This document shows positions 1 through 6,043 of a stretch of DNA of 7,216 bases, in pieces. Location: NCBI GenBank assembly GCA_016933985.1, contig JAFGTU010000243.1, positions 1-7,216 of the forward strand, in the 5' to 3' direction. The translations under genes and the position numbers were made by a program. Positions within the stretch are counted from its first letter, which is position 1, and every line of letters begins with the position of its first letter. The notes below the pieces were generated by a model, which worked only from the letters and a program-made list of their open reading frames with translations, was not told the DNA's origin and searched no databases. This stretch comes from Sedimentisphaerales bacterium. GTDB taxonomy: Bacteria; Planctomycetota; Phycisphaerae; Sedimentisphaerales; Anaerobacaceae.

Positions 1-1
1 C

Positions 2-76
2 GTCGGCAAAATTGAGCTGACCGCCACCGCCCCGGCCTTAGACCCAGCCCAACTAACCATCGACGTCGCAAGATAG
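2..76 (+). CDS. 3' end of a probable GH2-type glycoside hydrolase (partial)
   Basis: An open frame enters from the left edge and ends at TAG 74-76, giving 24 residues that include KIELTATAPALDPAQLTI and finish DVAR. The pattern G-K-I-x-L-T-A-x-A-x-x-L-x-P-A-x-x-T-I-x-V is typical of the last strands of the Ig-like C-terminal domain of GH2 beta-galactosidase-type enzymes, which are usually exported in Planctomycetota. The catalytic part is outside the window, so the enzyme class is inferred from this tail alone. The stop lies 49 bases before the next start, on the same strand and without an obvious promoter or terminator between, so the two genes may be co-transcribed. Another Ig-like secreted protein would also fit. 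Confidence 0.55.
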   Translation, partial: VGKIELTATAPALDPAQLTIDVAR

Positions 77-125
77 AATCGCTCAGTTTGAGTAATACGG
101 GAATGTCGAGTTAAGGAGAATGAGA

Positions 126-1079
126 ATGGGACGCATAAGTTTGCAGAATGCGATGACCCTCGTGGTGTTGACGGCGGTCTGCGCCTGGGGCGCAGCCGAG
201 ACGCCGGAGAAAAAGGCCGCCGTCAAGGAATCGGAACTCCCGACGGCCGTCAAGAACGCAATCAAAGAGGCCTTCCCCAATGGCGAAATCCTTGCCATCG
301 AGAAGGAAATCCAGGGCGAGAATCCCGGCCAGTACGATGTTGAGATACGCTCGCAGGGCAAGGTCTATGAGGTCGAGATCTCGCCGGCAGGTACGGTTAT
401 CGAGGCTAAGCAGATCTCCGAATCCGCCGATGCCTCCGATGAGGCCGCGGCGAAGGGCGCCGACGACGAGATGAAATGGACGGACGAATTCCAGGTGGAC
501 CAGCGAAAATTCTCCGCGAAGGGGCGAAACAGGTTCTTCAGCCTCCAGCCTGGCCATCAGATTGTGCTCGAGAGCAAATCCGAGAAGGTGATAATCACGG
601 TTTCGGATAAGACCAAGAAGATAGGCGGCGTTGTTACGCGCATTATCGAGGAGCGCGAATCCGAAGACGGCGAGCTGGTCGAGGTCTCGCGTAACTTCTT
701 CGCAATCTGCAAGGCCACCAGCGACGTATTCTACTTCGGCGAGGAGGTGGACGACTACAAGGACGGCAAGATCGTCGGCCACGGCGGCGCTTGGCAAGCG
801 GACAACAAAGACTCCAAGCCCGGCATTATCATGCCCGGCACCGCCCTGCTCGGCGCAAGGCACTACCAGGAGCTCGCCCCCAATGCGAAGGACCGGGCCG
901 AGATAATCGCCGACAACGTAACAATGAAGACCCCGGCCGGAACCTTCAAAAACTGCATCCGAGTAAAGGAGACCTCCCCCTTAGAGCCGGGTACTATATC
1001 CTACAAAACCTACGCCCCCGGAATAGGCCTAATCCAGGATGAAGACCTCCTCCTAAAGAAGTACTCGAAAAAACGCTAA
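126..1079 (+). CDS. Secreted protein with PepSY-like N-terminal domain, function unknown
   Basis: 317 residues from the ATG at 126. I chose this start because AAGGAG at 113-118 lies 7 bases upstream; an in-frame ATG at 120 is only 1 base from it. Residues 1-24 form a signal peptide (basic start, core MTLVVLTAV, cleavage near GAA|E). Residues about 36-98 resemble a PepSY-like domain: a helix LPTAVKNAIKEAFP, then strands ending in KVYEVEISPAGTVIEA. A charged linker (99-118) leads to a beta-rich C-terminal region of about 200 residues. It contains FFSLQPGHQIVLES, VTRIIEERESEDGELVEVSRNFFA, FYFGEEVDDYKDGKIV and PGIIMPGTALLGARHYQE. This matches a family of exported hypothetical proteins I recall as starting its domain with 'F.L.PGt...yE', but I know no function. 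PepSY domains often bind or inhibit peptidases, so a periplasmic binding role is possible. The neighbour upstream suggests a shared transcript with a glycosidase. Confidence 0.85.
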   Translation: MGRISLQNAMTLVVLTAVCAWGAAETPEKKAAVKESELPTAVKNAIKEAFPNGEILAIEKEIQGENPGQYDVEIRSQGKVYEVEISPAGTVIEAKQISESADASDEAAAKGADDEMKWTDEFQVDQRKFSAKGRNRFFSLQPGHQIVLESKSEKVIITVSDKTKKIGGVVTRIIEERESEDGELVEVSRNFFAICKATSDVFYFGEEVDDYKDGKIVGHGGAWQADNKDSKPGIIMPGTALLGARHYQELAPNAKDRAEIIADNVTMKTPAGTFKNCIRVKETSPLEPGTISYKTYAPGIGLIQDEDLLLKKYSKKR

Positions 1080-1087
1080 TCATCCGC

Positions 1088-1114
1088 AAATTGACCATCC
1101 ACGTTGCGGGATAG
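1088..1114 (+). repeat. Degenerate second copy of the upstream gene's last codons
   Basis: Nine bases after the PepSY gene's stop, 1094-1114 matches 56-76 at 17 of 21 positions without gaps, and both end in an in-frame TAG. The decoded tails are QLTIDVAR-stop (from 50) and KLTIHVAG-stop (1088-1114). The second copy has no reading frame of its own of useful length, so it looks like a gene remnant. It suggests that the PepSY gene sits between two copies of a glycosidase tail, or that a paralogous glycosidase once ended here. A chance match is possible but the shared stop codon and position argue against it. Confidence 0.45.
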
Positions 1115-1449
1115 CACTCAATCGGCCGACTCCATAGAAGCCGCGAGTCCGATGCATGCAAAGACACCATTCTGTGACATAGCCTCTTGTCTCCTGCCAG
1201 TTCTTTGCCATGATACTGGAACCCTTTGAAGATGGACTATATGACCCCGAAAAACCGCCATTGGGATACGAGCCCGTGATGTTTTTCAAAAAATCTCTCA
1301 CACCTGACTATTAAGAACTCTCGACGAGACAGTAAACCCGCATTTTGGCGCAGAAAATGGGGATTCCTAAGACGTTAGCCCAATACGATGAAACGAGTGA
1401 CTCCCGTAACTGAGCCATTACTCCATTACCTTTCTTGACGATTTTCCGC
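1115..1449. other. Gene-free stretch with one hairpin
   Basis: I see no supportable gene on either strand here. A minus-strand open frame (1080-1301) has no ribosome binding site and no recognisable domain. The one clear structure is an imperfect inverted repeat at 1337-1362: CATTTT (1341-1346) pairs with AAAATG (1354-1359) around a 7-base loop, extended by CCC/GGG past a single bulged G. No T-run follows it, so it is not a classical terminator. The stretch may hold a decayed gene related to the tail remnant at its left edge. Confidence 0.4.
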
Positions 1450-1478
1450 TTGACAATCCCTCAGAACTCGTTTATACT
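1450..1478 (+). promoter_or_regulatory. Sigma-70-type promoter for the HAF-repeat gene
   Basis: TTGACA at 1450-1455 and TATACT at 1473-1478 are separated by exactly 17 bases, so the -35 is perfect and the -10 has one mismatch to TATAAT. Transcription would start near 1485, giving a leader of about 100 bases before the ATG at 1585. No operator-like repeat is obvious around it. Confidence 0.75.
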
Positions 1479-1584
1479 GAGCATGCAATACGTGAAGGTT
1501 TAGTGGATCCGCATGTCGTCTGAGTGTGTGTCCAATCGTGTTGGTGAGTGTATCGGTGATGAATCTGGATCGAAGGAGAATGGT

Positions 1585-2673
1585 ATGGTGCGAAAGATAA
1601 CCCTCGGTTGCAGGGCCCCAATGTTAATCGTTTCTCTTCTTCTAGCCTGCAATGCAGTCGCGTCCCTGCAATATGAAATCATTGACCTCGGCACACTGGG
1701 CGGAAATGAAAGTGGGGCTTACGCGATTAATAACAACAATCAGATTGTTGGATACGCCTATTCCAATCAGGGTTGCCATGCAACACTGTTCGACCGCACC
1801 GGCGCAGGTAGCAATCTTCCTATCGGAGGAACATCCAGCACGGCGCTGAGTATAAATGACTTGGCCCAGATTGTCGGCTGGTCCGAAGGAGGTCGCGCTA
1901 CCCTTTTCGATTCCAGCGGCGCCGCTAACAACATCTACCTTGACCCGACCGGCGCTTACGGCAACACCGCTGCCGCCTCTATCAACAATCTGGGAGACAT
2001 CGTCGGTTGGTCGTTCGGTTGGCAAGCGATAAGTTTTGACCCGTCCGGCGCAGGCAACAATATAGTTCTTGACAATCTTCCCGGCGGTTCGGCTGCACGC
2101 CATATAAACAACTCAGGACAGATTGTCGGATATGACGGTAACAGGGCAGCCCTTTTTGTCTTTGGCCGAGGCATAACGGTGGTACATCTTGGCGGATTCC
2201 TTCCTGACTCATACAGTGAGGCCCGTTCTATAAACAACCTGGGCCAGATAGTCGGCGAGGCATCATACTGGGATTATACAATCCACGCCACGCTTTTCGA
2301 TCCCACTGGTGCAGGAAACAACATCGACCTTGGCACCCTGGGTGTGCTTGGCGATAGTCGAGCGATGTCGATAAACAACCATGGCCAAATTGTGGGATAT
2401 GCAGCCATTGAAGGCGACCCCTGGTTTCATGCCGTCTTGTTTGATCCCACCGGTGGACGCAACAACATCGATCTCAACACTCTTACGGACGGAGACGCCG
2501 ACTGGGAACTCATAACAGCCGAGTGCATCAACGACCGGGGCTGGATAGTGGGTCAGGGCGTAAACCCCGACGGTGAGCTGCATGCCTATCTGCTCACTCC
2601 GGAGCCGGGCACTCTTGCAGTCATGCTCTTGGGTGCTATGCTCCTGCGAACCCATCGCCGCAACCGCCTCTGA
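1585..2673 (+). CDS. HAF-repeat exported protein with PEP-CTERM sorting signal
   Basis: 362 residues from ATG 1585, chosen because AAGGAG at 1573-1578 lies 6 bases upstream and a signal peptide follows at once; an in-frame ATG at 1513 would add 24 hydrophilic residues in front of it. Signal peptide: residues 1-26 (basic MVRK, core MLIVSLLLACNAVA). The body has seven copies of the motif (S/A/H/C)IN(N/D)xxxIVG at residues 47, 89, 132, 173, 215, 262 and 314, about 42-52 apart, alternating with (H/R)A(T/V)LFDPTGAGNNIDL-type segments. These are HAF-family repeats; seven similar units would fit a beta-propeller-like fold, which is my inference. The C terminus is a PEP-CTERM signal: TPEPG at 338-342, a hydrophobic stretch LAVMLLGAMLL, then RTHRRNRL. 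In this family an exosortase cleaves near PEP and the protein goes to the outer envelope or matrix. No catalytic motif is seen; the role is probably structural or adhesive. No exosortase gene is in the window. Confidence 0.92.
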   Translation: MVRKITLGCRAPMLIVSLLLACNAVASLQYEIIDLGTLGGNESGAYAINNNNQIVGYAYSNQGCHATLFDRTGAGSNLPIGGTSSTALSINDLAQIVGWSEGGRATLFDSSGAANNIYLDPTGAYGNTAAASINNLGDIVGWSFGWQAISFDPSGAGNNIVLDNLPGGSAARHINNSGQIVGYDGNRAALFVFGRGITVVHLGGFLPDSYSEARSINNLGQIVGEASYWDYTIHATLFDPTGAGNNIDLGTLGVLGDSRAMSINNHGQIVGYAAIEGDPWFHAVLFDPTGGRNNIDLNTLTDGDADWELITAECINDRGWIVGQGVNPDGELHAYLLTPEPGTLAVMLLGAMLLRTHRRNRL

Positions 2674-2695
2674 AAAGATTGCGAAACCAGGAACA

Positions 2696-2718
2696 GCGGG
2701 GCCCTTGAAAACCCCCGC
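2696..2718 (+). terminator. GC-rich hairpin after the HAF-repeat gene
   Basis: GCGGGG (2696-2701) pairs perfectly with CCCCGC (2713-2718) around an 11-base loop, 22 bases after the stop codon. The position fits a transcript end, but no T-run follows, so it is either a weak or factor-dependent terminator or simply a 3'-end stabilising hairpin. Confidence 0.35.
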
Positions 2719-2724
2719 AAACCT

Positions 2725-2776
2725 GTCCTGTTCGCACTGAGCTTGTCGAAGTGACCATCGTCGAAGGGTCGAATGG
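2725..2776. repeat. REP-like intergenic element (GAGCTTGTCGAAG type)
   Basis: The segment carries TTCGCACTGAGCTTGTCGAA followed by GTGACC and then GTCGAAGGGTCGAATGG. Its core CACT-gagcttgtcga-AGTG forms a short hairpin. Closely related sequences (reverse strand CACTTCGACAAGCTCAGTG) are a very widespread type of short extragenic palindromic element in environmental bacterial genomes. Only one copy is in the window, so repetition in this genome is assumed from that knowledge, not seen. Confidence 0.55.
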
Positions 2777-3198
2777 ATTCGTTGTGATTCTTCTGATTGA
2801 CTCCCCGCCCCTTTTCCTCAAGAACCCATTTTCCAAATCTCCATAATCCCACAAGAACCTGGCATCGAGCATCGAGTTTGCATGATGGCCCAGAACCCCC
2901 AAGAACCTGATCCCCCGCTCCTCTGATATCTGCAGCCTCTTACCCTGATTTCCACATTCCCCCCCCACCGCCGAGAAATCCCGCTTCTCGCCCCTCAATT
3001 AGAAATATGAAGTTTGCAATCTGAGATAGCTCTCTATCCAAATCCGCATCAATCCGCGATCAACTCCTGATAACCGCACATCCTGATACCCAACTCCCGA
3101 TACCCCAGATTCGCCCCCGTCCCCAAATCAGCAATTAACCATTCACCCACTCACCACCTTTCTTCACGCCCTTCGTGTCCTTCGTGGTGGATTTTCAC
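2777..3198. repeat. Gene-free, C-rich mosaic of degenerate short repeats
   Basis: No gene is supported here. The plus strand is strikingly rich in C over G. Visible sub-repeats are CAAGAACC at 2819, 2852 and 2900; the tandem GCATCGA pair at 2862-2876; three related units CAACTCCTGATAACC (3061), CATCCTGATACC (3079) and CAACTCCCGATACC (3091); and CTTCGTGTCCTTCGTGG at 3171-3187. Such phrases recur as intergenic filler in planctomycete-type metagenome genomes, to my recollection. The function is unknown. A few short minus-strand open frames run through it but lack ribosome binding sites and have no domain character. Confidence 0.5.
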
Positions 3199-3227
3199 TT
3201 GACATCCAACCTCATATATGATATAAT
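3199..3227 (+). promoter_or_regulatory. Perfect consensus sigma-70 promoter without a gene behind it
   Basis: TTGACA (3199-3204), exactly 17 bases, TATAAT (3222-3227): all twelve hexamer positions match the consensus. A transcript would start near 3234. The next real gene (3627-5711) is on the opposite strand, so the transcript would be non-coding or antisense to that gene's 3' end. Just at the predicted start lies a hairpin, AATGG (3240-3244) with CCATT (3249-3253) and a 4-base loop, with an outer TATC/GATA pairing (3231-3234 / 3254-3257). No clear terminator follows before 3600. Confidence 0.65.
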
Positions 3228-3363
3228 ACCTATCAAACTAATGGAAGACCATTGATATGTAACATGAAATAGCATAAACCATTACCCTAACAATAGTTGC
3301 AATGAAAACCCGCAAAGCCGATCAAACCATCCACCCTCTCCATCCGGCTGCATATCGCCAAGC

Positions 3364-3463
3364 CGCCTCCTGTCTTCCGTATTCTGTCTCCTGTATTCTG
3401 TCTCCCGTCTCCTGCCTTCTGCCTTCCGTATTCTTTCTTCTTCGTGCCTTCGTGCCTTCGTGG
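3364..3463. repeat. Pyrimidine-rich tandem repeat tract
   Basis: GTATTCTGTCTCC occurs exactly at 3379-3391 and 3393-3405 (period 14), CTTCCGTATTCT occurs at 3374-3385 and 3423-3434, and three units of CTTCGTGC/G with period 8 follow at 3440-3463. The plus strand is almost purine-free over about 70 bases. The CTTCGTG unit also occurs at 3171-3187. This is low-complexity intergenic DNA; the open frames through it are spurious. Confidence 0.6.
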
Positions 3464-3476
3464 CCATACAACAATT

Positions 3477-3600
3477 ATGCAAAACAAACCCAATTTCAAA
3501 ATAGGCAAAATAGCCTTAATTCCTTGCCATAAAAAGCTTTATGCAGATTCTCCGCCCCGCCCCACTCAAAAAAACAAACCCAATCAAAGCCAATTTGCAT
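3477..3600. repeat. Element with two AAAACAAACCCAAT copies
   Basis: The 14-base word AAAACAAACCCAAT occurs at 3481-3494 and again at 3571-3584, 90 bases apart. The unit as a whole is bounded by a 7-base inverted repeat, ATGCAAA (3477-3483) and TTTGCAT (3594-3600). Translations of such DNA (NKPNF, KQTQF) are a frequent spurious-ORF signature in planctomycete metagenome assemblies, which marks it as a dispersed repeat family. It ends 26 bases from the agarase-like gene's stop. Its mobility or function is not shown by the sequence. Confidence 0.45.
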
Positions 3601-3626
3601 GCCGAACGCACAGCAAATGCGCGGAC

Positions 3627-5711
3627 TTACGGATTCTTCAGCCGATAGTCGTACATTCCATATCCGACTTCCCTGCACGCTTCGACAATCTCGGGATACG
3701 GCCTGTCGCATATATCCACAAAGCCAATCTGGTAGTTCTCGCCATCGCCCCTGCCGGTCGTCGCCTGGTCCTTGTACTGGAACCAGTGCGTCCCGACTAT
3801 GTACGGATTTTGAAGGGCCCCCTGGACGTAGCTCTTGTACTTATCGGCCCGGTCCTGCTGGTTCATAGTCTTCCTCAAGCCGGTGTGGAACATTCCCCTG
3901 TCGAGGGCGCCGAAGTGGAATTCGCCTATGATAATTGGCATATCGATATTCTCCGGCAGCCCTTGATCGGCAACGCTGTAGCTGTAGCGATTATAGCTCA
4001 CCACATCGCAGAATTTCGTCGCAGCCAGCGCGGCCCTGTCGTTGACCCACGCGAATCGGCAGCCCAGGTAGAGCTTGTTCGGCGCGGCCTTTTTCAACTC
4101 ATCGCGTATCGTCTTGAAATAGGTCTCGGCGGTCTTCGTATAGAAGGCGGCCAGGTCGGCGCGGGCCTTGTCCTTATCGGGCGGCTCGACCGAATTCAAG
4201 AGGTCCTGCCAGTTTGCGTGGCTGGTCGCCCAGGCGGCGTTGAGCTTCTCGATGGTCCTGTACTTGGCCTTGAGGTCTTCGATGAAGACGTTCTTGGCGG
4301 GCTGCTCGGCCGGCGACGTCAAGGCCGCTACCGCCAGCGAAAGCTCGTCGCCCCAGGCAATCTCATTGTGGACGAAGTAGCCGATGCACCACGGGTCGTC
4401 GGCGGTCCTATCCTTTTCAGTGGCAATCCGCTCGGCAAGCGCGGCCCTGAAACCAGGGTCGAATACGTCGTAGAACTTGCCCCAGTAGCCTTCCGAGCCT
4501 TCGAGCTTCCTGGAATTGGAGTTGATAGTGCAGACGTAAGGGATTTTTCGCATCAGGTATATGCTGCTGTCGGACCAGTTGGCGATTGTGTTCATGCCCC
4601 AGCTTTTCAGCCGGCGGTGCGTGATCTCGGCAAAATCTTCCCGCCAGGTCTTGCCGTACTTGAGCAGCAGGTTGGCCTGGCTGAAATCGTAGGTCTTGTA
4701 AGGCGAATGATCCTTGTAATAGCCGTGCGGGGCCCAGCCGCCGGTCCCGTAGAACCTCGCAAACGGCGAATTAGCCGGGGGCAGCTTGGCGAAATAGCCG
4801 GTGCGGTCGCTGATGGGCGTAGCGTTGCCGCTGCCGACGCAGTCGATGCCGTGCGACCAGAAGAGCCTGCCTTCCGGGTCTATGAGCCACCACTTGCCGT
4901 TGAACTTCTCGACCCTGAAAGAACCTGTGGCCTCGAGCTTGGGGCCCGCGGTCCAGCCGCCGTACTGGTCGCGGTCGGAAGGGCCGGGATTGGCGGCCAA
5001 ATCTTCCTCTTCGGTCTTTCGGCTGTCAACAAGCTCTGTCAGAGAGTGCGTCTTGCCGGACCAGTCCCTGTGAATAAACTGCCCGAACTCGTCGATGAAC
5101 GGAATGAAGGTCTTCGCATCGATAACCTGCACACTGCCCCCCGCCCGGATATTGTCGATCTCAAAGACGTGATCCGTCGTGGGCTTCGTAACAAAGAGCA
5201 GCAACTGGGTAACATTGGCGGGATCGACCTTCCGCTCGTGCGTCGGGTAGCCGCGCATGCCAAGCAATTCCAACGGCGCGGAGAGCTGCACCTCCCCGGG
5301 GACCAAACGCACCATAAACGATGCGGATTGCTTCGGGGCAACGGTAGTGCTGTCGGTCACACAGTTCTTGGAGCCGTCGGCGCCGGGGTTGTCGATTCGG
5401 CAGCTCAGCGTGATGGAACTATCGCCGAGGTTATTTACGTCGAGAGATACGTACTCATATTGGGAGAGGTCCCATTTGCCGCCGGGGGCCTTGAGCGTAA
5501 CGCCCGGCCACCGCTCGGCCCGGCCCGTCTCGATTCGCAGAGTCCCATCTCCGGTCAGGCTCGCCTTCGAGTCAGTCGTCACGACAGACCCGACGTCAAA
5601 GCCGGCAGAAAAATCAAACAGGGTGGTAGGCTCTGCAGCCCGGACGATGCCGGAAGTTGCTGCAAAAACCATAGAACCAATCACAATAACGGCAAACAGA
5701 TTTGTCTTCAT
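3627..5711 (-). CDS. Secreted beta-agarase-like glycoside hydrolase (GH50 type, clan GH-A)
   Basis: 694 residues from the ATG at 5711, preceded by AAAGGA about 6 bases upstream; the longer frame would need a TTG at 5726 inside that ribosome binding site. Residues 1-25 are a signal peptide (core FAVIVIGSMVFAATSG, VRA|AEP). Residues about 30-190 form a beta-sandwich, carbohydrate-binding-like domain (LFDFSAGFD, WDLSQYEYVSLDV, HVFEIDNIRAGG). A linker leads to a TIM-barrel catalytic domain from about 265 (FNGKWWLIDPEGRLFWSHGID, WGMNTIANWSD, EGSEGYWGKF). Clan GH-A places the acid/base Glu in an N-E pair: N449-E450 in GYFVHNEIAWGD. The nucleophile Glu is E597 in PIIIGEFHFGALDRG. Both are present, so the enzyme should be active. 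The motif set and length fit GH50-type beta-agarases that cut beta-1,4 bonds in agarose; the exact substrate (agarose, porphyran or another galactan) cannot be read from sequence. It stands alone on this strand; no strong promoter was found upstream, only a minus-strand TATACT at 5802-5807. Confidence 0.88.
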   Translation of the reverse strand: MKTNLFAVIVIGSMVFAATSGIVRAAEPTTLFDFSAGFDVGSVVTTDSKASLTGDGTLRIETGRAERWPGVTLKAPGGKWDLSQYEYVSLDVNNLGDSSITLSCRIDNPGADGSKNCVTDSTTVAPKQSASFMVRLVPGEVQLSAPLELLGMRGYPTHERKVDPANVTQLLLFVTKPTTDHVFEIDNIRAGGSVQVIDAKTFIPFIDEFGQFIHRDWSGKTHSLTELVDSRKTEEEDLAANPGPSDRDQYGGWTAGPKLEATGSFRVEKFNGKWWLIDPEGRLFWSHGIDCVGSGNATPISDRTGYFAKLPPANSPFARFYGTGGWAPHGYYKDHSPYKTYDFSQANLLLKYGKTWREDFAEITHRRLKSWGMNTIANWSDSSIYLMRKIPYVCTINSNSRKLEGSEGYWGKFYDVFDPGFRAALAERIATEKDRTADDPWCIGYFVHNEIAWGDELSLAVAALTSPAEQPAKNVFIEDLKAKYRTIEKLNAAWATSHANWQDLLNSVEPPDKDKARADLAAFYTKTAETYFKTIRDELKKAAPNKLYLGCRFAWVNDRAALAATKFCDVVSYNRYSYSVADQGLPENIDMPIIIGEFHFGALDRGMFHTGLRKTMNQQDRADKYKSYVQGALQNPYIVGTHWFQYKDQATTGRGDGENYQIGFVDICDRPYPEIVEACREVGYGMYDYRLKNP

Positions 5712-5775
5712 TGCCTGTCCTTTCAAAGAACATACGCAAATGCATTTTACCAGTCTCGAACTCTACCAGATAGCC

Positions 5776-5804
5776 TTGACAGGCTTACCCTGGCCGAGTA
5801 TAGT
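5776..5804 (+). promoter_or_regulatory. Sigma-70-type promoter for the Mrr-like gene
   Basis: TTGACA (5776-5781), 17 bases, TATAGT (5799-5804): a perfect -35 and a -10 with one mismatch. Transcription would start near 5811 and leave a leader of about 230 bases before ATG 6044. The -10 overlaps a minus-strand TATACT (5802-5807), so the site might fire both ways, though no good minus-strand -35 is visible. It lies between the two divergently read genes. Confidence 0.7.
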
Positions 5805-5839
5805 ATAAACGATAGCAACGAGACTTTCACCGTCGAAGA

Positions 5840-5854
5840 TCCGCCTTAGGCGGA
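5840..5854. other. Short palindromic hairpin in the nuclease leader
   Basis: TCCGCC (5840-5845) pairs with GGCGGA (5849-5854) around TTA. It would form about 30 bases into the transcript from the 5776-5804 promoter. The same kind of TCCGCC...GGCGGA palindrome is a common short extragenic element; it could also be an operator or a 5' stabilising hairpin. Only one copy is seen here. Confidence 0.4.
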
Positions 5855-6012
5855 ACGACCTCGGCAACAGGGACATGGCAAACATGCGAGACGGAAGTAA
5901 TGTGAACTACGTAATCAAGGCCAATACCAACAGATACTCGCAGATCGGCGGGAGCAGCAGGGACGACGAACCCTATCTGCCCCAGGAGATCAAAAAAAGG
6001 GCCGCACACTTA

Positions 6013-6038
6013 ATTTCCCCCCTACTTGTAGGAGAAAT
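6013..6038 (+). promoter_or_regulatory. Hairpin covering the ribosome binding site of the Mrr-like gene
   Basis: The ribosome binding site AGGAG (6030-6034) is 9 bases before ATG 6044. An imperfect inverted repeat buries it: CCTA (6021-6024) pairs with TAGG (6029-6032) around CTTG, and ATTTC (6013-6017) pairs with GAAAT (6034-6038) across a small internal loop. If formed, this would hold translation low. Whether it forms is inference. Confidence 0.35.
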
Positions 6039-6043
6039 GGCAA

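Noticed and set aside
111..863. A 250-codon minus-strand open frame opposite the PepSY-like gene.
   Set aside because: It is a shadow of the plus-strand gene, which has a signal peptide, a ribosome binding site and a recognisable domain.
1236..1297. An AT-rich inverted repeat near GATGTTTTTCAAAAAATC as a terminator or operator.
   Set aside because: The stem is short and interrupted, nothing GC-rich supports it, and no gene ends or starts nearby.
1080..1301. A 73-codon minus-strand open frame after the PepSY-like gene.
   Set aside because: No ribosome binding site, no recognisable domain, and it overlaps the glycosidase-tail remnant.
3030..3463. A CRISPR array, suggested by the many short repeats.
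   Set aside because: Units are degenerate, shorter than usual CRISPR repeats, irregularly spaced, and there are no unique spacers of constant length or cas genes.
3302..3532. A 76-codon plus-strand frame downstream of the perfect promoter.
   Set aside because: It starts without a ribosome binding site and translates the pyrimidine-rich repeat and the AAAACAAACCCAAT element, so it is a repeat artefact.
3568..3618. A terminator for the agarase-like gene: ATTTGC/GCAAAT stem (3593-3598 / 3613-3618) and a minus-strand T7 run (3568-3574).
   Set aside because: The T-run lies 18 bases beyond the stem, too far for a Rho-independent terminator, and the A-run belongs to the repeat element.
3444..5849. 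An 801-codon open frame on the plus strand covering the whole agarase-like gene.
   Set aside because: Its codons are exactly in register with the agarase codons on the other strand, so its stops would need TTA, CTA or TCA in the agarase. These are rare codons in a GC-rich gene, which explains the long opening. The protein has no domain character and begins inside repeats, while the minus-strand gene has a signal peptide, ribosome binding site and catalytic motifs.
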